Below are positions 21,553-32,040 of a stretch of 64,000 nucleotides of DNA, piece by piece (within the stretch, counting starts at the first letter, position 1; each line of letters begins with the position of its first letter). The notes beneath the pieces were generated by a model. That model saw nothing but the letters and a program-made list of their open reading frames with translations, made no database searches and had not been told where the DNA came from. The DNA is from Gonocerus acuteangulatus (Eukaryota; Arthropoda; Insecta; Hemiptera; Coreidae). The position numbers were made by a program, and so were the translations under genes. The stretch covers positions 124,131,406-124,195,405 of the forward strand of contig OX328132.1 of the NCBI GenBank assembly GCA_946811695.1, in the 5' to 3' direction.

Positions 21553-22709
21553 CCCCTTCAGGTCCGAATTTTTATTTCTTGATAAAAAAACTTTATTTTC
21601 CTGCCATAGTTTTGTATTGCTCTTGTGAAGATTCCTGATTGTTTTTCAGAATTTTATGGTTTACCTGACATGAGTTACGTAATGTCCAGTATACTGGACA
21701 TTGGTTCTCATTGAGAACCAATGTTCTCATTGAGATCATTGAACCAATGTTCTCATTGGTTCTCATTGAGATCCACAAATCGCATTACTTGAGAACTTCT
21801 CAAGTAATGCGATTTGTGGATGAAAACCGAAATTCAAAATTTCGAAATATTAAAAAAATATATAATTAAAGCAGTAATTTATTACAAATTTAAAATAAAA
21901 TAATTCAGAAAAAATAAATTTGAAAAATTATTAGTAAATATTATTGTAAAAGCTCAAATATCATAAGGTATTGTAAAAATAGATTAGAATTTTAGACATG
22001 AAATTGTTGTCAGCGCACAGTAATAATGAAAATTAATGAAATTGAAATATTTACAGTCTAGTCTCAAAAAAAGATATTTGATTATTTAAAAAAAAAAATA
22101 AAACATAAAACTACTAAGAATATATTTTTTGAAAATCATGTGAACGGGTAGATGATATTTTTGAATGGTTTGGACGCCTTCTAGCCCATACCATTCAGAA
22201 AAAGTTATTGATTATTATGGTACTCAAAAAAACAATTCTGACAACATAAAAACAAAATATAACAGTAAATATTTGAAAAATAGATAAAAAATATTGTTAC
22301 ATCAAATATGAGGGTTGACTTCCCATGTACAGTATACTGGACATGGATTTTCAAAAATTCGTAGACACCTTATTACAAACTTTATTGATAAAACTGAACT
22401 TCCAACCTTTAAAAAGATCACGTACATTAAATTCGGAGGAGTTTTATTCACTAAAAAGAAACCATTTGGACTAAATATGTAAAGAAAAGTCAATAACTTT
22501 TAGAATCCATGACTGCCCGTGGTGGAGCAGAGAAGATTTTACACATAACCTTTCAAAATCCAATGGAATCATTTTATATTAGATGTCAAGTGGAAGAAAA
22601 GTACATAAAGCTTCAAACCAAAGTAGTAGTAAAGATCTATCGGCCATAGGCAGTGAGATACAAAGTAAAGAAGTTATGTCCAGCCGGCTGGACAATGGAA
22701 CTGAAGGGG
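21553..22709. mobile_element. piggyBac-like MITE with TTAA target duplication
   Basis: Ends CCCCTTCAGGTCC and, inverted, CCCCTTCAGTTCC, flanked on both sides by TTAA (21549-21552 and 22710-22713). Joining the flanks at one TTAA recreates family S sequence as found in S4, so the insertion point is exact. TTAA duplication with CCC-starting ends is the piggyBac signature. The 1157-bp interior has no recognisable transposase. It contains the perfect 20-bp palindrome ATGTCCAGTATACTGGACAT near 21688 and a near-copy at about 22324. Confidence 0.75.
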
Positions 22710-22795
22710 TTAAAATAAAAAGTTATTATTTTGGTTTGGTCTTTCCTGAAATGGTTTTATGGTCGGCCAGCCCACACAATGCACCTTCTTGGTAT

Positions 22796-22796
<1 letters not shown>

Positions 22797-22837
<41 letters not shown>

Positions 22838-23001
22838 GGCGCATCGACAAATCGTGGCCATTAGCGCCGACGTCCAGGGTGCAGTCAGGAATTTTCTCAG
22901 CGATCCTTGAGATGAGAAAATTTCTGGCGCCGGTGGGGATCGAACCCACCATCTCCCGCTTATGAATCTAGCGCGCTAGCCACTAGACCACGGGAGACCC
23001 C
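22797..23001 (-). mobile_element. SINE-A, near full-length, minus strand
   Basis: Poly-T of about 38 bp (22797-22835), body with GCCGACGTCCAGGGTGC, joint GGCGCCGGTGGGGATC, B-box complement, and A-box complement GCTAGCCACTAGACCACGGG. Inserted in S6. Confidence 0.88.
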
Positions 23002-23886
23002 TCTTGTTATACTTATTTCAGAGTTAAATGCATTTAAAAATATATCAAAAAGTTTCACATTTTCTTGTGTTCTTCTACTGTAGTACTAATTCTACAAATA
23101 AATGCAATTAAAAAAAAAAAAAAGACACGAACAGCAAAAAGGCAGTTGAAAATATTTACAAGGAGTCTTCGAATCTATCTCTTGGAAAGCTATATTTCTA
23201 ACAATAAATTTATTTTCTTATCCTGTTTTATTCAAATTCATTCTCCTACTATAAGCAATTAAAAATTAACAAGAAATAAAAACAGAACCGTTCGAATAAA
23301 CGAATTCAATTACTTCAAAGATTTAAGCACTTTTTTCTCCGATTAACATCGCCTAATCAAAACATTATTCAGGACCTTTTTTGTAGAACATTTAGTAAGC
23401 TTTCGAATGGTAACCTTCCGTTTACCAAGATTCCCAACCGTTTTCGAGATTTTTAGGAAAATATACGAAGTTCCCATAACATTTCACGTCTGTTAATAAA
23501 ATATTTTATTCTAACCCTTCCTGGAGTTATGGAAGGGTTAGAACGTAACTAAACTTTCAACATATTTGGATGAAATTTGAACATGTAGAAAATGTTTCAA
23601 CTGAATCCCATGATTTTGATGAAAACCGAAACCTTTATTAAACAACTATTTTTCCAATTTCCTCAGAAACGGTTACAGGTATCGCCTAAAACATGGTTTC
23701 ATTCGTTTTCCTACTTGAAGAAACCTATAAAACAAGTACTTGCAAGCACATGATGTAAGCGGAACGATATATACACAAATTTGACCCATCGTTATTTTCG
23801 TTCTCTAGGGGTTCTGAAACGTAAAATATTCTAGTCGGCAGTTCCGGATTGCGTCATGAGGAACGCCGCTAAAAAGTGGGTTTGCT

Positions 23887-24529
23887 ATGTAAGAAATTGC
23901 AGAACTTCTAAGGGTTATATCATTTAAATTTACCTGTAATTTTGTTTACCTAATCATATGATAATCAAAACGATTGCTTTTAAAGTAATCATTTCGTGAT
24001 AAAAAGTAACTGGTAGCCATAATGTAAAAAAGATCCGATTATTTTACAGTTGCAAAAGCACATATGCCAATTGGCTTCATACTTACGTACAAACAATACG
24101 CATTTGAGTAAACTTAACGTAGATGATTTCGACTCCTAGTGTTAGTACATTTTTCCCATTTACATGTAGGAAAGTCCAATTATAAACGCGACGAATCTTT
24201 GTTTTCTAAGTCGAACAATTTTTCAGGATCCCTTGAAGATCTACTTATCGAGATACTGTTAATAAAAAGTTTAATGTATGTGAATAAAGTCAATAGCTTA
24301 CCAATAAAACCAAGCTCCAAAATAATCACCACTAAAGTTCACACTTACCTGAAAGAAAGAAAATAAATTAATATAGAAAAAAAAACAAGAAAATAATTAA
24401 TATTTAAGCATAAAATTAGTACAGGAATATTTATTTAAATTTTTAACGTCCATTTATTATTAACAAAGAATTTCTGGGTTATCTATAGGTTACCACAATG
24501 TTCTTCACAATAGGGGTGATGCCTTTCCT
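23887..24529. other. unassigned sequence
   Basis: No repeat recognised. A 75-codon frame at 24139-24366 ends in a lysine-rich segment but has no recognisable family or support. Confidence 0.35.
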
Positions 24530-24622
24530 TTTTTCTAGAGAAAAGCCACCACCCCTAGTGGGAATCAAACCCACGGCACGGAGTGCATACGCCTTAGCAC
24601 TCACGGCCACCGGGCCTTCTAG
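24530..24622 (-). mobile_element. SINE-B head, minus strand
   Basis: Complement of GCCCGGTGGCCGTGAGTG (A-box) and of GTGGGTTTGATTCCCACTAG (B-box with one change). Same family as 2984-3068. Confidence 0.6.
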
Positions 24623-24822
24623 TGCAGGTTTAAATAATTTTATAATTGGGCCGCTACTATGCATAGATTTTCCAAGTATATTTATTTCATACCGAAAATA
24701 AATTTGCCGACATTTAAAACGGTGGTCAATTTAAGGTTCGATATTCGCTGAAACTCGACAAAACTAAATCTCATTCGAATAAATTAATTTATTCACTCCT
24801 TTACAAATATCGCTAATTTAAA

Positions 24823-24905
24823 ATGTTCTAGTCGGCACTTCCGGATTGCGTCATGAGGTGAACCTTATAAGCGGGGTTCCTCACCGGGAGGGTGAACCGC
24901 GCTAA
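24823..24905 (-). mobile_element. family S left end, solo
   Basis: TCTAGTCGGCACTTCCGG, GCGTCATGAGG and the hairpin arms GCGGGGTTCCTCACC and GGTGAACCGCGC. Only the terminal 80 bp or so are present. Confidence 0.65.
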
Positions 24906-25029
24906 AAGATTTTAAATATGAGAAAAAATTACTCTTTACTGCGATAATTGAGGAGTAAATGTGCCAAAAAATAAATATAAAATATACTTTACAGTATAAT
25001 AAATAAAGTTTATAAATAAAACACCAAGT

Positions 25030-25295
25030 TACTTTGTAATGAGGTATAGATAGTTAGCCGTCGAGGCGATAAGTAGTCAGAGATTAGTTGGGAATCTGCT
25101 AGGAAAACATCGATAAAATATTTGTAAAAATCCGTTTTTATGACGTTTCGGCTACTCTTTGGTAGCCTGAGTCAGCTAAAAGACAAACCAAAAATGCAGA
25201 AGTAATAAAGAGAATAATCAAACCAACAAACAAATATGGTAGATCTACAAATACAAATCACTTATAAGAACATTTTTTACTGACGCAAATATGTA
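25030..25295 (-). mobile_element. Penelope-like end, family PLE-c, left member of an inverted pair
   Basis: Shares GATAGTTAGCCGTCGAGG and the hammerhead-like block with the main PLE family, but differs outside. The minus-strand motif at 25142-25175 reads CTGACTC instead of CTGACGA, so the core is mutated. Its inverted partner lies at 26813-27050, on the far side of the S8 element. Confidence 0.55.
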
Positions 25296-25414
25296 ACATA
25301 AGCGCGTTTCCTTCCTCCAACCATGGGGAGAAAACCCGCTTATGAGGTTGACTTCATGACGCAATCCGGAAGTGCCGACTAGAAAATTTCATGTTTCAGA
25401 GCGAAAAACTGGTT

Positions 25415-25486
<72 letters not shown>

Positions 25487-25902
25487 TATACGATTTTAAT
25501 CAAATTTGGTACAAAAAGTTCGTCTACAAAAATCAGACCCCTTACATTTTCGAGTTCATATACTTGCAGTAATCGTTTTAAATGTTCCTTAAAATAGGAA
25601 AACGAATGAAACCATTTTTAAAGCGATATTGAGAAACATTGAAACACCTAGTTTTCCAAACTAATTTTCAGTTTGGGTATTCGGAAACGATTGATTCCGT
25701 TGACACTAGTTCCAGACGTGTGACATTCATATAATCTAAGACCAATTTTGGTTCTATTTGGAGGTAAGAATGTAATAGAACTAAAATATTTCATCATGAT
25801 GATTAGATAGTTAGCCGTCGAGGTGATAAGTACAGATGGAATGGTTGGGATTCGGCTAAATAAACCTCAATATGATTTTGTTTTAAAAAAATCTATATTT
25901 CG

Positions 25903-25936
25903 GACGTTTCGGCTACTCATTGGTAGCCTTCGTCAG
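25903..25936 (-). ncRNA. small hammerhead-ribozyme-like motif (left arm)
   Basis: Minus strand: CTGACGA, A, hairpin GGCTAC-CAATGA-GTAGCC, then GAAACGTC. All core positions fit the hammerhead pattern except for the extra A before stem II; stem III is minimal. Confidence 0.65.
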
Positions 25937-26221
25937 CTAAAATGACAAAAAAAAGGAAGAAATTAATACAAAAAAAAAAAAATTATGATTGTGATAGGTA
26001 ACAGAGCTATAGATACAATTAACTTATAAAAGAACATATACAATTAACTTATAAAATAACATACTATTAAAATCAATTATTGTACCTATTCACTTTTTCA
26101 TTCTAAGAATTTAAGACGATATGTTCTTTTATAAGTTAATTGTATCTATAGCTCTGTTACCTATCACAATCATAATTTTTTTGTTTTTGTATTAATTTCT
26201 TCCTTTTTTTTGTCATTTTAG

Positions 26222-26255
26222 CTGACGAAGGCTACCAATGAGTAGCCGAAACGTC
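26222..26255 (+). ncRNA. small hammerhead-ribozyme-like motif (right arm)
   Basis: Same sequence as the motif at 25903-25936, on the plus strand. Downstream CGAAATATAG could form only a weak stem I with upstream TTTTAG. Confidence 0.65.
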
Positions 26256-26812
26256 CGAAATATAGATTTTTTAAAATATTTCATTAGCAGGCATGAGAAA
26301 ATTTGGGATTTGGTATATTTTCTAAAATATATCTGAAAAACGGTTAGAAAATCCTCGTTGGAACGGAAGCTTACTAAATACTCTACAAGAATGGTTCTGA
26401 TGTTATTTTCGATTGGCCGATGTCAATCCGAGAAATAAGGACTTGAAACTTCGTTAGCTTTGCTTTTTTGACCAGGGTTTTGTATCTGTTTACCTAATGT
26501 TTTAATTGGTTGCTGCTTATTTTAATTGCATTCAACAGTAAAATGAATATTTGTCTAAAACGTTAGAAACAGTGTTATAGTGTGCCCAAGAGCTAACGTT
26601 GAGAAGGGGGGGGGGAGTCGCTTATGACACTGTCAGATTCCTGTTGTGGCGCCTTAAATCTATATACTCTTCGCGATTTTATTTTAAATTTTGAAAGATC
26701 AAACCCCACCAATAAATGCTACTATTCCTTTACTAATAGCACTAGAGATATGAACGGAACCACGCTAAGATGACGCAGTTCCTGAGAGTTGGAGATACAG
26801 ATAATCAAATAC

Positions 26813-27050
26813 ATAAGAATTGTAAAATGAAATAAGTGTAAGTGAACAGATATTAATGATATTTAAATCTTTAATAAGATACTTGATTTTTATTTATACA
26901 TCTTAGATCTACCGTATTTCGTTAATGTTTTAATTATTCTCTTTATTAATTCTGCATTTTTGTTTTGTTTACTACTACCTAAGAGTAGCCGAAACGTCAT
27001 TAATACAGATTTTTACAAAATGTTTTTCTATTCCCTGGCTGCTTAAAAAA
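26813..27050 (+). mobile_element. Penelope-like end, family PLE-c, right member
   Basis: Inverted partner of 25030-25295 (shared blocks include TAGATCTACC, ATTATTCTCTTTATTA and GAGTAGCCGAAACGTCAT). The 5' half of the hammerhead-like core is degraded here. Confidence 0.5.
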
Positions 27051-27384
27051 TACTTAATTTATTTACTTTTGATGATAAAACGTCTTCTAGAAATATACTT
27101 TTAGCGTTTATGCTGTCAATAATGATCAGCTGATTGTTATCGGCAATATTTAACCCATTCAGCCGAGGTTGTAATTAATTGGATATAATTAATGCATACG
27201 GGGAGGCTCAATCCTGCGTGAAACATTGTAAACACACGCTAATGAAGAATATTAGTGGAGGGAGAGAAAGGAATTCAAATATTTGTCCATCATTCATCGG
27301 AAATATCTATTCAATTAACATATCCCTAAATTTATGTCCTAATATGTTCACAACGATCAGAACTATATTCAATTAACGGGCCGT

Positions 27385-28190
27385 GTATACATTCTCCAAC
27401 ACGACAGTTATATTATGTTATTAACAACCAGAAATTAGATAACGTATGATTAATATTGAGTTATCTTCATAATGAGAGTTCTAGTATGTTATCAACCACT
27501 AGAAATTAAATAACGTATGATAATGATTGAATTAACTGACGGAGTATACTATCTTCATAATGACAGTTCTAGTATGTTATCAACTACAAGAAATTAAATA
27601 ACGTATGACAATGATTGAATTAACTGACGGAGTATACTATCTTCATAATGACAGTTCTAGAATGTTATCAACCACAAATTAAATAACGTATGATAATGAT
27701 TGAATTAACTGACGGAGTATACTATCTTCATAATGACAGTTCTAGTATGTTATCAACTACCAGAAATTAAATAACGTATGACAATGATTGAATTAACAGA
27801 CGGAGTATACTATCTTCATAATGAAAGTTCTAGTATGTTATCAACTACCAGAGATTAAATAACGCATGATTAATATTGAATTAAATACCGGTGTATACTA
27901 CCTCCAACATGACAGGTCTAGTATGTTTTTAACTACCAGAAATTAAATAACGTATCATAATGATTGAATTATCTGAAGAAGTATACTATCTTTAAAATGA
28001 CAGTTTTAGTATGTTATCAACTACCAGAAATTAAAAAAAGTATGATAAATATTCAATTAACTGACAAAGTATATTATCTCCAACATAAAATTAATTTATG
28101 TTCGAGTATGTTAAAACTACCAGAAATTAAATAATATATAATAAATATTGACTTAACTAACGGGGTATTCAATTCTACTAATGAATTACC
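27385..28190. repeat. about 88-bp degenerate tandem array, about 9 copies
   Basis: Units contain TTAACTGACGGAGTATACTA, AATGACAGTTCTAGTATG and AATTAAATAACGTATGA. Divergence rises toward the right; decayed units continue to about 28600. Confidence 0.9.
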
Positions 28191-29684
28191 GACTATTTAA
28201 TAAATTTAAATACCTACTATTAAATAATTGAGATGAAAAAACGCCAAACAAATGCATTAACTGATGTTTATTTCGGTCGGCATTTAATGAGATAACCTTA
28301 TTAAATGGTTAGCAACAACTACTCGTACAAGATAAAATAAATATGGAATCAAATTTCTGAGTATAACATTCATAAAATTATGTTTGTTTAATTATTAATG
28401 AATTACCAACTATTAGAGATTAAATAACGTCAAATAATTAACTGATATTTATTTCGGCATTTGATGAGATAACCTTAATAAATTTCTAGTAAGAACTACA
28501 AGATAAAATAAATATGGAATTATTAATTAATTACCATCATTTAGAGATTAAATAACGTCAAATAAATATTGAATTAATTAACAGCGTATTTCTTCTGTAA
28601 AATTAAATTATTTAATCGCTATTATGTGCAAATGTGATACGTGTACTAACTAAAGTGTATATAGTGGTATCAATTCACAAGAAGAATTATTTAAAAGTAT
28701 AACATTTAATAATCCTTAATAACAGTAACAAAAAATAACTAAGAATATATATTTCGGTTCGTACTATATTACATTTATTTATCATCATTTGTAATACAAT
28801 ACCAACTGAATACAATGTCATAAATACATTTTTAACAAAGGCTCTTAAATGAAAATTATCACAAGCAAAACAAATTAAGAAGAAACTCAAACAAAACAGT
28901 ATAAATATTCAACATTCACAGTTATGTGAGTATATTCAAAAGAATAATCAAATCAACGGTGCAAAACAAAATCAATAAATGGCAATCAGAAAAAAAAAGC
29001 AACTTAAACGTCAGTTTAATAATATAAAACCAACAACAATATAATGCAAATTTTCTCTAATTATTTATAATAAAACTACCTGAATAAATTATAGCGATTT
29101 TCATAGTAACTTTCCATGTTTAACGTTTTTCTTGAAGTTCTGTATTTTTAAAATATTATAACTTGTAAAAATGATTTCCCAGTGTACACCAGTCATTATC
29201 CAGAGCAGGTATGATTGCCTTCAATGACACAATTGTGTACCTACAAACATAACAACTCATGACGGAACATAATAACATACAGATAATTACATAAATATTT
29301 ATACATATATTATATTAGTCATACAACAATTAATATTATTCCAAGAGGAAGGGGGGTGTTACAGGGGTTTAGGGAGAGGATGGGCAGTTGAGCATTTTTA
29401 AAAATTTAAGAAATAACGACAATAAGCTAGGATTTCTTAAGAACATACAGTTACTGACCTCCATTTCATCAATAATATCTGATAGTTGATTTGTATGTTG
29501 GTTATTATTAGGGAACGGATGTTTATGTACAATAAAATTCAAAATATATTTACTATTTATAATGAAATATTTAATAAAAAATTGAAAATATGTAGTAACA
29601 AAATACTTAAAACACTATAAAATATTGAAAAGAAAAGCATAAATAAATAGTACGAACTTTATAATATATGGTTATTATAAATGA
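28191..29684. other. AT-rich sequence without genes
   Basis: Decayed copies of the 88-bp unit up to about 28600, then unrecognised AT-rich DNA. A short frame at 28687-28890 has no support. Confidence 0.4.
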
Positions 29685-30545
29685 AAAGAAAAAAATGACC
29701 AAAACTCTATAACATATTGAAGAAAAAGCATGAATGAAAATTAGGAACTCATTTTAAAAGGGGAAAAAAATCAGTTAAAAATTTCTACCGATGAACATTA
29801 TTTTGGAAAATTGTTTGCACCAACATGCATTCTTAAATTATCAAACGTGAAATGACGCCGGTCTGATCTCATAAGGGGAGTATACAGTGGTGGGGTAACC
29901 GATCAGGCCTTTACCAACAACTTGAGTCGTACTACAAAGACGCATCAAGGTACAATGACCAAACTTTAAATAATTGGCAACTTGACTGGTCTAACACTAC
30001 AAAAAACAAATTAAGGACAGTGAAGTCTACAGATAAAGATTGGCCTTCATCATAAAATAAAATAGGTTGAAAATTCATTATTTTATATCTCGAGTTTGGA
30101 AAATAATATCGGCATGATTCTTTTCTTTCGTTTGTTTTTGAGAGTAGATTAAAGGAATAATACAGTTGTTAAACAATAACTTGTTATATATTTATTTAAA
30201 ACGCATCTGCTCCTAGACCATTAGCTCCAGGGAAGCATGGCAGCCACCTTTGCTTCTTCCAATTAGAAAAGACAGGGATCTAGACTCAATGAGTAAAGCA
30301 TTATTTTCTTTCTTGGTTTCCTCTTTATTTTTTCCATTAAAAAAATAAATATAATATCAAAATATGTAGCAAAAATGTGTATTTATGGCAGAATATGTAA
30401 AAATATGGATTTTCGAAAAAATATGTAAATATATGGAAAATAAGACCCTGTTTAAATGCTTTAAAATCACAGAAAACGTGCAGAATTTTAACAAAAATTA
30501 CGATTTAAGAATCAGAAAAAAATATATGTAAATATTTTGGCCAAT
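29685..30545 (+). repeat. family R2 interspersed repeat, copy 1
   Basis: Matches 45030-45697 plus 48430-48570 in the same orientation (landmarks GGTCTGATCTCATAAGGGGA, ACCATTAGCTCCAGGGAAGC, ATGTAAAAATATGGATTTTC). About 860 bp, no frame. Class unknown. Confidence 0.65.
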
Positions 30546-30576
30546 ACAAAATCGAGTTAGGGCAAATTCAATTCCT

Positions 30577-31224
30577 TAGCCTGCAAGACATCGACGAGCT
30601 GATGTCTTGCAGGTTCTAAGGTTTATATATTAGCCTGCGAGACATGGACGAGCTGATGTCTTGCAGGTTCTAAGGTTTATATATTAGCCTGCGAGACATC
30701 GACGAGCTGATGTCTTGCAGGTTCTAAGGTTTATATATTAGCCTGCGAGACATGGACGAGCTGATGTCTTGCAGGTTCTAAGGTTTATATATTAGCCTGC
30801 GAGACATGGACGAGCTGATGTCTTGCAGGTTCTAAGGTTTATATATTAGCCTGCGAGACATGGACGAGCTGATGTCTTGCAGGTTCTAAGGTTTATATAT
30901 TAGCCTGCGAGACATGGACGAGCTGATGTCTTGCAGGTTCTAAGGTTTATATATTAGCCTGCGAGACATGGACGAGCTGATGTCTTGCAGGTTCTAAGGT
31001 TTATATATTAGCCTGCGAGACATGGACGAGCTGATGTCTTGCAGGTTCTAAGGTTTATATATTAGCCTGCGAGACATGGACGAGCTGATGTCTTGCAGGT
31101 TCTAAGGTTTATATATTAGCCTGCGAGACATGGACGAGCTGATGTCTTGCAGGTTCTAAGGTTTATATATTAGCCTGCGAGACATGGACGAGCTGATGTC
31201 TTGCAGGTTCTAAGGTTTATATAT
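30577..31224. repeat. 54-bp tandem array, 12 copies (left of LINE)
   Basis: Unit of 54 bp: TAGCCTGCGAGACATGGACG, AGCTGATGTCTTGCAGG, TTCTAAGGTTTATATAT. Each unit contains a hairpin: 12-base arms CCTGCGAGACAT and ATGTCTTGCAGG around GGACGAGCTG. In the first unit the arms are perfect (CCTGCAAGACAT). Confidence 0.97.
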
Positions 31225-31686
31225 TAACAAAAATAATCAATTCATTTATTAAAATCACTTCCGTATGCATCATACCAGTCTCTAACCATACCACCAACAA
31301 TTTGACTCAAAGAGGCAAAACTCTCAACATATCACTAATACCGGATAAATATAAAGAGGCTAACCTGCCCCTAAAATGTCCACCCTCCCTCTACGTGTGG
31401 TGTATTTCTATTCAATCAATAAAAATATATCTCAAGAAATTAGGCACAGAAATACTTTGTATGGTGACAATCATTCCAAAATATGTTTATTGGAAAATAT
31501 TTACACAAGTATTGTTAGCTTTTTGCAGTATATCAAATATGTATATTGGAATATACATGTGAAGTAAGATATTTGGAGTATCTATTTCCAAATTGTATAC
31601 TGGAATATACTTGTAAAGTAAGCTATTTGGAGTAGTATCTATATTAGCAATATGCATACTGGAATATACATATAAAGTAAGCTATT
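31225..31686 (+). repeat. 462-bp duplicated flank, copy 1
   Basis: By eye identical to 35207-35668, and of exactly equal length. Its last part contains the first units of a 56-bp repeat (GGAATATACATG, AAGTAAGCTATTTGGAGTA). It abuts the LINE 3' end. Confidence 0.93.
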
Positions 31687-31975
31687 GTAATGTAATGTAA
31701 TGAATGTAAATTTATTATTTCATACGTACATATATATATACAAATATAAAAAGAGAATAATAAAACAATTTACTTAGGCTTGGACATTGTCCATCAGCCA
31801 GAGTGCATACCTATATACATAACTTAATTTCATAAAATAAAAATATACATTTTGCAAGTTATGGATACCACTTAAGATGGCTATGGATAAAAGAAGAAAA
31901 AGAAAAATTAAAATAAATAATTAAACATAAATTGAAATAATAATTAATAAATACAGTCATAATAAAATAGACTGA

Positions 31976-32040
<65 letters not shown>

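Larger units (their letters stand above)
21500..23886 (-). mobile_element. family S DNA element S6, interrupted
   Basis: Right end at 21500 (CTTAGCGTGGTTCCG) and left end at 23850-23886 (TTCCGGATTGCGTCATGAGG, then GCCGCTAAAA). The body is split by a piggyBac-like MITE (21553-22709) and a SINE-A (22797-23001). Removing both restores continuity with S4. The left hairpin is deleted in this copy. Confidence 0.7.
25795..26272. mobile_element. palindromic Penelope-like insertion (478 bp) with target duplication
   Basis: Head-to-head PLE ends: left arm about 25795-26036, loop about 26037-26118, right arm about 26119-26272. It is flanked by AAAATATTTCAT at 25783-25794 and 26273-26284, a 12-bp direct duplication of family S sequence (the first A residues may be shared with the element). 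The right arm stops 5' of the terminal block present on the left (GATGATTAGATAGTTAGCC). Both arms carry a hammerhead-like motif pointing outwards. Confidence 0.8.
25298..26805 (+). mobile_element. family S DNA element S8, hosting a PLE
   Basis: Left end hairpin (AAGCGCGTTTCCTTCC against GGGGAGAAAACCCGC) and right end GGAACCACGCTAAGATGACG. The body has a (TA)n at 25428-25483 and the PLE palindrome 25795-26272 in the middle. It lies between the two PLE-c arms. Confidence 0.7.

Noticed and set aside
22796..22952. Poly-lysine and poly-phenylalanine frames
   Set aside because: They are translations of the SINE-A poly-A tail. The same applies to 37558-37743.
22920..23000. Functional tRNA gene (also at 4800, 20330, 37415 and 45730)
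   Set aside because: The A and B boxes belong to SINE heads joined to a common body and poly-A tail. No clean acceptor stem.
31302..31567. Small frames at 31302-31562 and 31376-31567, repeated identically at 35284-35549
   Set aside because: They are identical only because the 462-bp segment is duplicated. Two overlapping frames and no domain.
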